DNA from: Tamarix chinensis
Taxonomy: Eukaryota; Streptophyta; Magnoliopsida; Caryophyllales; Tamaricaceae
Direction of reading: 5' to 3'
NCBI GenBank assembly: GCA_030549775.1
Contig: CM060181.1
Span: 47,002,218 to 47,066,217 of the forward strand
Length of the DNA stretch: 64,000 bases
The notes below the pieces were generated by a model. It searched no databases, was not told where the DNA came from, and saw only the letters and a program-made list of their open reading frames with translations. The translations under genes were made by a program, and so were the position numbers. Positions 12,000 through 23,640 of the stretch are shown here, in pieces. How positions within the stretch are numbered: position 1 is the stretch's first letter; the number at the start of each line of letters is the position of its first letter.

Positions 12000-13170
12000 T
12001 AAGAGGGAGAAAGTTTCAACTAGAAAGGACAACGACGCAGCGGTGGTGCAACGATGGTGATGGTGGAGATGTAAAGGAAGGGTTTTTAGGGTTGGAAAAT
12101 AGAGGGAAAGCAGGGTTTCTTAGGTGATGGGGCCTCTTGGTTTAGGAGGTTTATGGTGGTGGTGGTGGCCTCACAATGGCACAATGGTGGTAGCAGTGGC
12201 ACCTGAGAGGAAGAGATAAGGAAAGGGGAGAAAGGAGAGGGGAGAAAGGGAGAGGTAGATGTGTGGGTATAGCAAGGGGTCTTTCTATCCAAGAAGGGAG
12301 GCGGAGAGGGTGGTGATAACATCGGTGGTGGCATGATAAGGCGGCACTGGTGGTGGCACAAGGTGTAAAAGCATAGTTTGAGTTACCTACTTTGCATGGG
12401 TGGAGAGAGAAGAAAATGGTAAGGAAGGGAACGGGAGAGGCTCAGTGGTTGTAGGGTGATGCAAGGATGAAGATGGGAGGGAGTGGAGATGGTGGCAACG
12501 TCTCTTTGGACAGTAAGAGTAAGGGAGGTAGGGGAGTATCGGGGAAAAAGGAGAGGGAAGAAGGGAGTGGCAAGGGGTTTTTATAGGTGCAGGGGATGGA
12601 GGAAATGGACAAGGAGGGGAAGAAGACAAAGGGAGGGGGTTAGTGGTTGTCAGCCAGCATGCAAGCTGGTACAGCTATGCAGGGGAGACATAATAGGGGA
12701 AGGGTAGTAGCTGAGGGCAGAGAGAGCTTGAGGGGAGGAGGACCATGCAGGGGATATGCCTATTGCATGCCTTGTAGGGTTAGCAGAGGAAAGGAGAAGG
12801 GAGAGAGGGGAGGGAAAGATGTAAAGTGTAGCAGCACACAGGAGTTGCACAAGTCAAAGGAAGAAGATGGGGGTACAAAAGGAAATAAATAAAAAGAAGA
12901 GAGAGAGAAAGGGAAGAGGGGGGACATGTGTTGGGTTAGGATGGTTGGGGGGACAGAAAAAGAAAAGAGGGATTGGGCCAGGGAAAAGGTGAAGGGAGAG
13001 AAGAGAGGGAGAGAACATTTAAGTCACCGCTAGGTGTAGGCCAACCAATTGAAGGAGAAGGTAAGGAAGAAAAAAAAAAGATAAAAGGAAGAAAAGAAGA
13101 AAGAAAAGAAAGAAAAAGAGGAAAGAAAAGGAGAAAAGAAAAAAGGAAAATGGGGTGATATAATGTTTTG
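12000..13170. repeat. Purine-rich strand tract within the family-1 LTR
   Basis: Plus-strand sequence is dominated by G and A with GGGAGAGG-like runs. The complementary strand resembles a pyrimidine-rich leader, as in 49910-51290. Open frames in it encode only low-complexity serine/proline or lysine/glycine strings and are not called as genes. Confidence 0.6.
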
Positions 13171-13331
13171 GATTTTTAAGAGTTTTGGGGATAATAAATA
13201 ATAATAATGATAACAATTTTTATTAATTTATAAATTATTATAATTTATTGATAAATTATCTTAGGTTATTTAAATTTATTATTCTCCACTGACTATGTCC
13301 TTGTATCATTTTTCTTTCTTTATTGTCATAT

Positions 13332-13332
<1 letters not shown>

Positions 13333-13403
<71 letters not shown>
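13333..13403. repeat. (TTA)n microsatellite
   Basis: About 70 bp of uninterrupted TTA/ATT repeat near the start of the family-1 LTR. A shorter AAT run lies at about 11942-11975. Confidence 0.95.
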
Positions 13404-13405
<2 letters not shown>

Positions 13406-13487
13406 AAAAGGTTTCATATAATTAAATCTTATTCAATAATTTCTTATTTTATTCTTTAATCCCAAAATAAAATTTTGGGGTATTACA

Positions 13488-14100
13488 GGGTGTGGCTGGT
13501 GAGGGTAACCAATTAGCATATTTGTTACCAATTAGAGTGGTAAAAGCTCTATTGGGTAATAGATAACATGCCTCCTGGTTGTTGTAAATTTAATACCGCA
13601 ACTCATCTTGTATAACGAGTTTCATATTTATGCAAGTCATTATCCCTAGATACGTCTTTAGGAGGTCAACTAGGATACGCTCGATGTCGTACCCAAGCCA
13701 TCAAGTAATGTACATTATAATTCCTTTGATAACAATATCACCAGTAATGATAGTGCAAACATCACTGAGGTGATCCACCAAATAATATCCTCTATAGAGT
13801 GTAGCATCTTGGAGCATACAATAGAGAGTCCATAGCTCTAGCTTTCGTACATTACCCTGAATTTCTCCCCATCCAAAAAGTGTCCTAGCCAATAGCCATT
13901 AGACTTAGCTTAGTGCAAGGTTGTAGGTCAAAGAAACCTTAGCACAATGTCCGTTGTAAGTCTAAGCATCACAATCCTGCTTTAGCAAAGATATTTGGGC
14001 CCAAAATACCTAAGGATCCCAGAATTAGCAATCCTTGAGGCAAAGTCTTAGCCCTACAGTAGGAAAATGGAGTAACTTAGAGAATTGTGTCAATAATATA
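13488..14100 (-). pseudogene. Fragment resembling the Athila ORF1-type domain
   Basis: A minus-strand open frame near 13892-13701 reads KLELWTLYCMLQD and then GYYLVDHLSD, followed by GDIVIKGIIMYIT. The pattern is like the C-terminal part of the plant ATHILA ORF family, where a residue string ending GGLIT is followed by a conserved tail. Its position between gag and the 3' LTR fits an Athila-type extra frame. The match is by eye and the copy is too short and broken to be functional. Confidence 0.4.
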
Positions 14101-14559
14101 GCATGAGACTCACTGAAAATCTAAAGGACACAAATTCCCTAATCCGCTCAAATTTGAATGAGCTAAGGAGTTTATTGTTGAGTCTCTTGCTCATATGTTC
14201 GATACGAGCAAAGAAGCAGGAAGACCGCCTTTAGTAATCAAATACTCAACATCATCTTTAACCCCTAACTTCTTAAGACATTTCCAATCGATATGTTAAG
14301 CGGATGTTATGTTTCGAGAAGTTATGGCATTGTAATGCTCTTGGTGAACATAATAGGAAAATACGATGTCATAGGGATTGGATAGTTGAGTATTTGATGA
14401 TCTACCTCATCCTCAGGATTATCGTTGTAGTTGTCATGAAAATTCTCCTTCGGCTCCCACTAATATTGTTTTATTAAGATTTTTTTATTCCATTTATGAG
14501 CAAAACCTATAAATATGAAACTAATATAGCAAATGTCAGGAGTTATGCATTATCATTTA

Positions 14560-15440
14560 ATTCGTCAAATCATTTGAACAAATTATGTACCTTAGATGCA
14601 AGATGATCTAGTGCATCAATATCATGCCTCCTAGTCTTTTTGGTTAAAGAGCACTCACCCGACCATTGGAAATGATTTTGGACCATATCTTCAATGATTT
14701 GTCATGCCTCTTAACACTTTTTCTCATTATTGTGCCTCCGGTTGCAGCATCAATAGTCATCTTTGTGTTTTAGAGAAGACCACTATAGAAGGTATGGGCA
14801 ATGAACCAGTCTTCTAATCCATGGTGTGGGCACATCCTCAAGAATTATTTGTACCTCTCCCAAGCTTTATATAATGATTTTCCTTCTTTATGTATAAAGG
14901 TTGTTATTTGATTCCTCAATTGAGTTATCTTGCTTGGAAGGAAATACTTGGTAAGGAATTCTTACGAGAGTTGATCCCAAGTAGTGATTGAGTCTAAAGG
15001 AAGTGATTGCAGCCAAGACCTTACCTTGTCCCATAATAAGAAAATGAAAAACCTTAGCTTGATAACATCATCTAAAACTCCATTCATCTTCAATGTATCA
15101 CAGTACTCCAGGAAGATTGAAATGTGTAAATTTAGATCTTCCATTAGCCTACCACCTAATTGATTTTGTTGCACCACATTAAGGAGTGCAAGCTTCAACT
15201 CAAAATTATCAGCAATGACATTTAGCTTCGTAATAATTGATTGCATTCCATAAGCATTAGGAGATGTAACCTAAGAGAGTGATTCAGCTCGTCTCCTCCA
15301 TCTGCATCAGCCATGTATTTGGAATTTGTGCTTGATTTTGTCTCAGGTACCAAAGTTCTTAATTGACTGAAGGTTCTCTTGATTTTAGGATTCAATGGAA
15401 CTAGAGGTCCTAAATGGAGAGCATGTTGCATATAAGGCAC
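14560..15440 (-). pseudogene. Athila-type gag relic
   Basis: Minus-strand translation gives LLNVVQQNQLGG, then FLEYCDTLKMNGV and IKLRFFIFLLWDKVRSWLQS, ending SITTWDQLS. This is the conserved core of Athila/Tat-class capsid protein. After a stop it continues with KYFLPSKITQLRNQI and CPHHGLED, also typical of that protein. An upstream frame (15440-15222) covers the N-terminal part in another phase. Several stops make it a pseudogene. It lies directly downstream of the primer site and 5' LTR in transcript order, as gag should. Confidence 0.78.
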
Positions 15441-15566
15441 CTGAAGACAAAAAACAACAAACTATCAAGGTAGCAAATAAAAGCATAGATGCAAAAAATA
15501 AATTAAGTAAAGAAAAATATATTCTAGCTTAATAACAAAAGAATCATTATCAATTTACCAAAGTAT

Positions 15567-15587
15567 CTGGCAATGGTGCCAAAAACT
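15567..15587 (-). promoter_or_regulatory. Primer binding site of the Athila-like element (decayed)
   Basis: Just inside the LTR at 15588 the minus strand reads TTTTTGGCACCATTGCCAG. It resembles the TGGCGCCGTTGCC site complementary to tRNA-Asp in Athila-class elements, with changes at CpG-like positions. Confidence 0.6.
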
Positions 15588-16365
15588 TGATGGTTGATAA
15601 ACCGCAAGTGCATGTCTTTGTTGTAGTATATCAAAGTCGTATCCACAGGGACTTCATAATTAATTATCAATTTTTATTATTATAGCTATCTAGATTGTTG
15701 TAAAGTATGAAAATGGAACTAAATAATAAACTGACTCAAAAATTGTATATTCCAAAACTATAGATGTAAAGCCTAAGATTAAACATCGGTCTCGTTTTTG
15801 TTATTCAAAAATAAATTAATAATATCTCATAGTAAAGTTCAAGATTATTGAGAAAATTTGGTCAATTTTAATTCATTAGCCACTTTCATGGTCTAGTAAT
15901 GTACCTAATCTGAATCATTGACTACTTTCGTGACTAATAAATTAGATTAAATCCATTAAACTCTACCATTTTAATAGTCCCTAAGAATCAATTGTCTACT
16001 CTCGTGATTAATTGAATTATCATTCGTATATTAATTTTTCAACTTTGATTTCAACTTTATCAATGTATATATATATATAATTATATTTTATCAAACTCAA
16101 ATTATATTAATAATTTCTAACATATGAAACATCCTATATAAACCATACATACAACATATAATTTTGACTCGTTATATTCATATCAATGCCTTCCATATTT
16201 GATTATTTTCTTGGTTCCATGCATCATTTCCTTGGATCTTTGCGTTTGTGCGAAATTTCATAAAAACTATTATCAAGAAAGAAGTAACACAAATAAGATG
16301 CCAAAAAAGACTAAATAAATTAAGGGAAAGTAGGATAAAAATATGGAAAAAAAATTGTTTTATCA
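15588..16365 (-). repeat. 5' LTR of the Athila-like element
   Basis: Direct repeat partner of 6770-7538. It starts TGATGGTTGATAA and ends TTTATCA, which are short inverted termini. It is adjacent to the decayed primer site and gag. Confidence 0.75.
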
Positions 16366-16473
16366 CCTTTTGTATTGATACCTCCATGTATTTACAACAT
16401 TTAAATTATGATTTCCACTATAATTTTCCAAATTTAATAAGAATCATCATTATGGTATTTGAGACTTGAATTT

Positions 16474-16622
16474 GATGTGTTTGGTGTGAGCACTTTAAAA
16501 CACCTAATCAGTGGCTTTATGCCTTATGATGTGTTTGGTGTAATCATTTTAAAACACCCAATTTGCGGTGTTTATGCCTTATGATGTGTTCGATGTTAGC
16601 ACTTTAAAACGCCCATTTGGTT
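16474..16622. repeat. 54-bp tandem repeat, about 2.7 copies
   Basis: Copies begin GATGTGTTTGGTG at 16474, 16528 and (diverged) 16583. Each continues with ACTTTAAAACACCC-like sequence. It belongs to the downstream part of the family-2 LTR. Confidence 0.85.
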
Positions 16623-17328
16623 ATGTGTATATTTTATTGTGAATTGTGTGTTCACTAAAGGAAGGATTCTAATATGGTTTAAATTATATGGATTATAATG
16701 TATTTATTGTATCTTTATACTTCCATGATTTCCATGCAAGCATGCCTTATTGTACTTGACCTGTATCGATATGATATCACCATATTGTTATGTGACTTTA
16801 ATGTATTGCATGATCCTTACTATGTTTTATGTGGTATGTTTTACTAGTACTTCACCATACTGATACTACACTTATGTGGCCACTCGGTTATGACTCTCAG
16901 TTAGATTATGCTGAGGGTGATGACATAGGACATTAGAAGGCCATTTCTTGGGGTTGGAGGTTGATGATTATACCTTAGAGTTAGGCTAACCGGTTAGAAG
17001 TATTTTGCCTACTATGTCGGAAAGTTCTTTTGAATTTTTGGTTAATTAAACTCTTGGCTTGATTTACTGTACTTGGTTTTGTAAACTATCATACTCATTC
17101 TATATATGACATTGTTCTCTCCTTTATTATATTGTATTATCACATTATTGTTACAAGTATGCATCTTTTGTTTATTGTTACATTTTGCCTTGCATTGGGC
17201 ATGGTCTAGGTCATGATCACGCCTCTCTCATAGCTAATGTGGTGATAACACTTCCCGATTTTTTTCCCAAAAACTTCCACATTATCTTAAAAATAAATTT
17301 TTTTGATTCAAAAACTAGGGGTGTTATA

Positions 17329-19737
17329 TAAAATTAAGGTCGAAGCCAATCACCAAAGTGAATGTAACTCTAGGCCAAAGCTAATCACTAGAATTGACAT
17401 AAGTCAAGGAAAAATCCAACCACCTTGGTAACCAAACCCTTTAGTATCAATTACCCCTTGTACATCATCCGTGTTTAGAGTGGGTAAGGCACTGGGACCT
17501 CTAAGGATCCTACTCAAAGGCACCATTAAACACCCCAAAGGCAGACTAACCCCTAGTAGCTGATTGAGGTTCAGGTAACCCAAACCCATACACAACTTGA
17601 TTTTTGTTTGATTTATGTGATTAGTACGTTATTCATAAGGAAAAGTGATCACACAAGGCTCATACAAAGAGAAAGCAAGGCATTCATATGTTTATGCCAT
17701 ATTACTCCTTTTTCCATTTCCCAACCATGTGTGGGGTTTCCATTTATCCTTGTCCAATATTATTCTTGACTATCATATTACTTTATTCAAGCAAATGATG
17801 TGCTTCATTACTCTTTTCTAAAACATCATCACATTTCATATGTAGTACACCCATTAACCTTTACAATACTTATAGATTACGTCATACATTATGATCCATT
17901 TAACCCTTTCATTAGGTCATTAATTTTTGATAAAATATGTATTTATCCTCTTAATAATCATATAAAAGTCACATGCATAGACTTAAAGCATAACCAAACT
18001 AAAAGGAAATGAATTACACTAACCAATTGAAATAATTGAGCAGTTAGCCCCACCTAGTTGATCGGTTACACCAACCAGTCGATTGGTTTGGGTCAACCAG
18101 TCAATTCATTTAACTCAACCAAACCCTATTTTTCCTCAAACTAGTAAATTGGTTGAGGCAAACTAATCGATTATTCATAGACCAGTCTAACAGTTCTTCC
18201 TAACCAATCAATTGGTTTAAGTAGAGACCAAAATAACTGCAAAATTACCGATCGATGGGTTTAACCTAACTAGTTAATCAATTTACCTTATTATAGCACC
18301 AAACAATTATCTACATGATAATCATGATTATAAATCTTCATTAAACCACATTAGAACATGCTTTAACATTGTATACACATTTTTATCCAAATTAACTTGC
18401 ATATCTCAACATCTAATCATTATGTCCCATTTTTATCAAGGTCCACGCTTTTTACTCAAGTTGCACAACCTAACCATCTAAATTACTTATACAACTATAT
18501 ACATTCATTTCAACACATAATATCAACTCAAAGAGGATCATATCATGCAAGAATATTCATAAAACATTTAAGAAGCAAGAATCACTTATTTGATGTAGGA
18601 AAAAACCCCCTTAAACAAAAAATCTCAGTCCCTAAAAATCTAAAATTTTAAAACATTAAAAACAACTATATTTAACTTAGAAAATCATAGATAACCTTAA
18701 TAAATTTAAATTTGAAATAGAAAGAAAGAATGAGCATACCATACCCCAAAGGAAAAATAGGAAATACTCCTCTAGACCACTCAACCCTTTTTCCCAAATC
18801 TAACTCTTTCTTGCTTAATAATTAAAATAATAGGGGGCTAGAGAAAGGATCAAAAGAGTGAAAGGAATTTAACTACAAGGCTTGAAGTGTATAAGGGAGA
18901 AAGGTGAATACATAGAATTAAATATTTTCGATGGATAAAATAAAGGTGAACAAAAGAGATTATTGGGGCTATTTATAGCCAACTAATCGAGAAGAGTCAC
19001 AAAGGGTTCGGGAACAATTCAAAGACCCTAGTTCTCACCATTTGAATTCAAGCTAAATGGATAGATTTCATCGAAGATATGTTAACCTATTCTCCAAAGC
19101 TCAAATAGTATTTCTAGAGAATGCATGTCAATTAGTCTAGAATTAAAATTCACAAGAGGGGTAATGGAAGGTCAGCATGGAAGGAATCTTCTAGTTGATT
19201 AGAATCGTACCTAAGATCAAAGCATTGATCTCAGAAATGTGCAAAGGAGAGAGGTGGAAGATGACAAAGTCAAGGTCATCTCATCCCCTCAATTGTCCTT
19301 ATCGATCTAAGGCAACATTTCGAGCTAAATGCATCATGAAAAAGGATAAGAATCTCCTAGGAACAATTTAGCATGGATTAAAAAAGCACCAATTTAGTAT
19401 AAGAAATTTTACCAAAATAATTAAGTTTCAAAAATATACCCAGGTCGACCAACCAGTTAATCAGTTTGGCCTATCAGTCAACTATTCTACAAACCAGTCG
19501 ATTGATTCTCCAACCAAACTATCAGTTTAGTCGAGAAAACTATTTTGCTAAAACAACAAATCAATCAATTGGTTCATAGAACCAATCAATTAGTTCACCT
19601 AAAAAAAGTTTGATTTTCTAACATCATTTCAAATCCAACTTTACCTCAAACTAAATCATAATAATAAATCAAAATCGAACACAAAAAATTGGCATAATTT
19701 CTCATTCAATATTTTTACAAAATCATGGGGTATTATA
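17329..19737 (-). repeat. 3' LTR of the Tekay-like element (family 2)
   Basis: On the minus strand this LTR starts TATAATACCCC at 19737, immediately after a polypurine tract (19754-19738). It contains both ACCAGTCGAYTGGTT blocks (19610-19440 and 18280-18050). A TATA box, CTATAAATAGCC near 18980, supports minus-strand transcription. The far edge is uncertain. I place it next to the end of the plus-oriented solo LTR near 17329, but the portion 17330-18000 was not aligned to any partner. Confidence 0.5.
18965..18990 (-). promoter_or_regulatory. Putative LTR TATA box
   Basis: The minus strand reads GGCTATAAATAGCC about 760 bp into the LTR. A moderately pyrimidine-rich leader follows. The comparable place in the related LTR at 49.2 kb has GCTATAAAATAG. 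Confidence 0.5.
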
Positions 19738-19754
19738 GCACTAACCCCTTAAAG
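19738..19754 (-). promoter_or_regulatory. Polypurine tract of the Tekay-like element
   Basis: Minus-strand CTTTAAGGGGTTAGTGC directly precedes the LTR start TATAATACCCC, where plus-strand priming is expected. Confidence 0.65.
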
Positions 19755-19899
19755 AGGTTGTACCCCCAAAGCCTATAAACATTCAAATCATATTTCTTAT
19801 CACAGACTAAGATGCAAATCAAATTTACATTCAAGAGAAAGGGTTAATACTCCCTTAAAAAAGGATTACACTATAGTAAAAAGCTAAGAAAATAACTCT

Positions 19900-22800
19900 A
19901 GGCACTTGGCTCAAATTTCCTCCCAGCCTCCCAAGTAGCCTCCTCGGTACCATATCATAACCAAATAACCTTTACCAATGGGATGATATTTGTATGTTTC
20001 TCTCTCATCTTTACATCCAAAATGCTCACTAATCGCTCTTCATAAGTCTAGGATCCATCAAGCTCTAGCGACTCTAGTTGGATAACGGGCGAAGGATCTG
20101 CCACATAGTTTCTCAGCTGAGATATGTGAAAAACATTGTGCACAGGCGACAATTCCATTGGTAGAGATAAGTAATATAAAACTTCACCAATACAGTCCAA
20201 AATCTCGTATAATCTAATATACCTCAAACTCAGGTTACCCTTCCTACCAAACTTTATAATTCCCTTGGTGGGAGAGACCCTCAAAAGCACTCTATCACCA
20301 ACCTCATAACCATTAGTTCATCTTCTCAGATCTGTGTAGCTCTTCCACCATTCTTGGGTTGCTCTTATTCAATCCTAAATCATAAGGATGTTCCTAGTTG
20401 TCTCCTCGATCATTTTGGGTCCCAACATGAGCGACTTGCTAATTTCGTTCCAACATAAGAGACTATGACATTTCCTCCCTTACATGGCTTCAAAAGGTGT
20501 CATCTTGATGCTAGCGTGGTAACTATTATCATAAGAGAACTTGATCAAGTCTAGATGATCTTCCCAAGTATCCCCAAATTCTAAAACACATGCTTGATGC
20601 ATGTCTTACAAAGTCTGAATGGTCCTCTCTATATGCCCATCCGTAGTTGGTTGAAAAATAGTACTCATCTTCAGTTGAGTACCATAGGTGGCTTAAAACT
20701 TTTCCAAAAATATGACAAGAACCTAGAGTCTCTATCCGATATGATATCCTTAGGGACTCCATGCAATCTCACCACATGCATTCTTTAGGCATTGGCAAGC
20801 TGCTCCATCTTCTATATCACCTTCATAGGTATAAATACATCTGACTTAATCAAACAATCTACAACAACCAAAATAGAATCAAATCTACTACAGGTCCTTG
20901 GAAGACTAACCACAAAGTCCATAGATATATTGTCCCACCTCTACTCGGGAACTTCTAGTGATTGCACTAACTATGTCGTTCTCTAATGCTTGATTTTAAA
21001 CTCCTGACAGGTCAAACATCAAGCAATGAATTCTGTCACTTCTTACTTCATGCGAGGCCACAAATATACCTTTTTTAGATCCTTGTATAACTTGTCCTCT
21101 CCAGGGTGGATAGAATAAGGATTTCAATATCCTTCCTCAAGGATCCTTCTCTTAAGCTTAACACACCTCTGTGGTACACACCACCTACCACGATATCTGA
21201 TGCTACCATCTTCATGGATCTAGAATCCTTCAACTCTACCTTCTACAATAATAGACCAAATCCTCTCGAGCTTAACGTCACCAAGTTCATTAACTTAGAT
21301 ATCCTCAAAGATTGATGGTATAATGATGAGTGCACTCATTCTTGCCTCTAGACTACTAATAGTGATTAGTTTGATCTCCAACTTTATGATTTCTCAGCAT
21401 AGATGATATAAAAATACGATCGTGCCCAAGGAATAAGACATCTTTTGGCTAAGTGCATCATCTACTATATTGGTCTTACCCTCATGGTAGGTCAATTCCA
21501 AGTCATAATCCTTGACCAACTCCAACCATCCGCATTGTATCATATTTAACTCCCGCTGAGTGAAGATGTACTTGAGGCTTGTATGGTCAATGTAGAACTA
21601 GCATTGAACTCTATAGATATAATGTCTCCAGATCTTAAGGGAAAACACTATCGTTATATGATCTAATACATGTGTTAGGTATTTTTGTTCATGTTGCTTC
21701 AATTTCTAAGAAGCATATGCCACTACTCTCCCATGTTGCATCAGCATGCAAGCTATACCATACTTGGAAGCATCGCTATACACCTCAAAACCATTAAACC
21801 CACTCGATAACATGAGAATTGAGGCTAACTTCAAACACCTCTTCAACTCCTCAAAGGCCTCACTACACTTCTCATCCCATTAAAAAAGTGTAGCCTTCTT
21901 TAGTAGATGAGTTAATGGTCGCATTAGTAACCAGCTAATCCCATAAAGTTATTCATCTCTTTGAAAGAAGTGGGTATTGGCCATTCAAAAATGGATTGAA
22001 TCTTGGTAGGATCCACTACCACTCCATCCTTATAGATTATATGTCCAACAAAAGCCACTTGTTATAATAAGAACTTGCATTTTGAGAGTTTGGTGTACAA
22101 CTGATGTGATCTCAGTAGGGTCAAAGTCTACCTTAGACGCTACTCATGCATCTCTCAATTGGTTGAGTAGATGAGGATGTCATAAATGAACACTATGAAG
22201 AACTAATCCAAGAATGGATGGAAGATCTAGTTCATAAGGTATATGAAAGCTAATGGCATATTATTGACTCCAAAAGGAATTACTGTGAACTCATAATGGC
22301 CATACCTTATCTAAAAGGTAGTCTTAGGGATATCTTGTTATGTTCTCCTCAATTGATGTTAGCCTAACCAAAGGTTAATCTCGGATAACACCTTGGCTCC
22401 CTTAAGTTAATCGAACAAGTCATCAATCCTTGGAACCGAATAGTGGTTCTTTACCATCAACTAGTTTAAACCTTGGTAATTGATACACAATCTCAAGCTT
22501 TTATCCTTATTTCTCACAAATAGAATTGGTGCTCCCCACGGTGATATTCTTGGCTAGATATAACCCTTCTCCTAAATCTCCTCCAACTAAGCCTTAATTT
22601 CTTTCATCTCCATTGGTGTCATGCGGTATGGAGCCTTAAATACTAGCTTTGTCCCTAGAAACATGTATATGGTGAACTCAACTTCTTAAACTGGTGGCAC
22701 TCTAGGAATCTCCTCAAGGAATATGTTAAGATACTCCCAAACTACTACTATCTACTCCAAAGGCATCTTAGTTGTTTCTATGTCCCTGACACTACATAGG

Positions 22801-23260
22801 TAGAGTTGATACCCTTTATGAACAAGGTTACTCATCATAATTGCCAATGTGATTCTTGTAGAGAGATTAGGTTTATACTTCCATTATGAAACCCTAACAC
22901 CATTTGGTCCTCACAGAACCATGTGTTATTATGCACAATTGATTAGTACCTGATACTTCCCTAATATATCTTTCCCAATAATCACATCAAAATCACACAA
23001 TTTGAGTTTTATGAGATCTACATAAATTCTATTTGTCCCAGTACAAAAGTCACTCCTTGATAGAACCTAAAACATGCAATCCTATCCCTAGAAGGTAACA
23101 CAATAGAAATAAAAATGCTACTAGAAGGAGATAAGGCAGTTCTAGCTACAAATACGGATAACAAAAAGGAGTGTGATGCACCAAAGTCAAACAATACGCA
23201 TGCCAAAAAAGTAGAAATAGTAAGCATACCGGTCACTACACTGGTCTAACATTCTGTCTA
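19900..23260 (-). pseudogene. Tekay-like chromovirus pol (PR-RT-RH-IN-chromodomain), decayed
   Basis: The minus strand encodes, in order: a protease with VLFDFGASHSF (about 23190; the usual DSG is DFG); RT with FIYDILIYS near 22180, where the first catalytic Asp is Tyr; RNase H with YSDASKYG near 21780; and integrase. The integrase has CLTCQ zinc residues near 21030, MDFVVSLPRT near 20920 and SDRD near 20740. It ends in a conserved tail (FGRKGNLSLRYI, HNVFHISQLRNYV) and, after a stop, a chromodomain-like stretch with IPLVKVIW and EEATWEAG near 19930. Multiple stops disable it. Gag is missing upstream of the protease. The chromodomain and family-2 LTR place it among Tekay/Del-type chromoviruses. 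Confidence 0.85.
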
Positions 23261-23408
23261 TGCCTGGCTCATCACATTCAAACATCCTCGTGAAGGCACT
23301 CCTACAACATTATTTGATCCTTGACCTTGTTATAAAAGGCAAGGCCTTTGAGCTCTAGACTAACTAGCTCGACTAGCAACACTAGCTAGTGACAGAGGAA
23401 CTCTCTGC

Positions 23409-23640
23409 ATCTATGGCTATAATACCCCCATTTTTTTACTATCAAAAACTTTCATTAAAACAATTGCAAAAGCTTAAAATATATCTAAAAAATGGGGTGT
23501 TACTGTTGTACCTGATAAAAATAGACATCTCTACCTACCCCATATTAGATACAAGGCTAAACTAACCAAAACACTTAAAACAATAGAGTGCGTGGAATAA
23601 CGATTTAATTAAACAACTTCAAAGATTGTTTACATGCGTT
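23409..23640 (-). repeat. LTR terminal fragment abutting protease (gag deleted)
   Basis: TATAATACCCCC at 23409 and AAAAAATGGGGTGTTACT ending near 23505 are inverted arms of a hairpin of about 95 bp. This hairpin marks LTR 3' ends in this window. It follows the protease remnant after only about 150 bp, so the gag region has been lost. Beyond the hairpin the sequence matches 1376-1450. Confidence 0.5.

Larger units (their letters stand above)
9527..13487 (-). mobile_element. Solo LTR of family 1 (about 4 kb)
   Basis: On the minus strand it starts TGTAATACCCCAAAATTTTA at 13487 and ends near 9527 in a decayed terminal arm. A hairpin partner, GGGGTGTTATTACTGTGATC on the plus strand near 9583, precedes that end. 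In transcript sense it runs through an AT-rich start with a (TTA)n run and a long pyrimidine-rich tract (about 13170 down to 12000). It then has paired CCACTATTATAACCAGTGG repeats (10600-10140). The same order occurs in plus orientation at 49609-55824. No coding region or second LTR adjoins it. I saw no clean target duplication, and the 9527 edge is approximate. Confidence 0.6.
6770..16365 (-). mobile_element. Athila-like LTR element lacking pol, with a nested LTR
   Basis: Two direct repeats starting TGATGGTTGATAA and ending TTTATCA (6770-7538 and 15588-16365, 769 and 778 bp) bound the element. Flanking pentamers GCTTT and CCTTT match at 4 of 5 positions. On the minus strand the 5' LTR (15588-16365) is followed by TTGGCACCATTGCCAG, a decayed form of the tRNA-Asp-type primer site used by Athila-class elements. 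Next comes a gag relic, then a fragment resembling the extra Athila reading frame. A purine tract (ATAGGGGAGT, about 7548-7539) precedes the 3' LTR. No RT or integrase is recognisable. A 4-kb LTR (9527-13487) is inserted. The element itself sits in the family-2 solo LTR. Confidence 0.72.
2331..17328 (+). mobile_element. Solo LTR of family 2, split by three nested insertions
   Basis: It begins TGTAATACCTC at 2331 and ends GGGGTGTTATA at 17328, the inverted termini typical of plant gypsy LTRs. Flanking pentamers TAAAG (2326-2330) and TAAAA (17329-17333) match at 4 of 5 positions. The LTR is in four pieces: 2331-2913, 3666-4116, 5938-6769 and 16366-17328. They are separated by a TRIM, a solo LTR and an Athila-like element. 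Removing the insertions leaves about 2.8 kb. It carries two blocks of ACCAGTCGAYTGGTT-like repeats and a 54-bp tandem repeat. Related pieces lie near 18-19.7, 23.6-24.7, 31.6-32.2, 48.5-49.6 and 55.8-56.5 kb. No internal region is attached, so recombination between two LTRs is the likely origin. Confidence 0.65.

Noticed and set aside
12086..13216. Several open frames on both strands
   Set aside because: Same compositional effect in the purine-rich part of the other family-1 LTR.
17404..17595. Minus-strand frame starting MCMGLGYLNLNQ
   Set aside because: Short, no family recognised, and placed between two LTR ends; probably LTR sequence.
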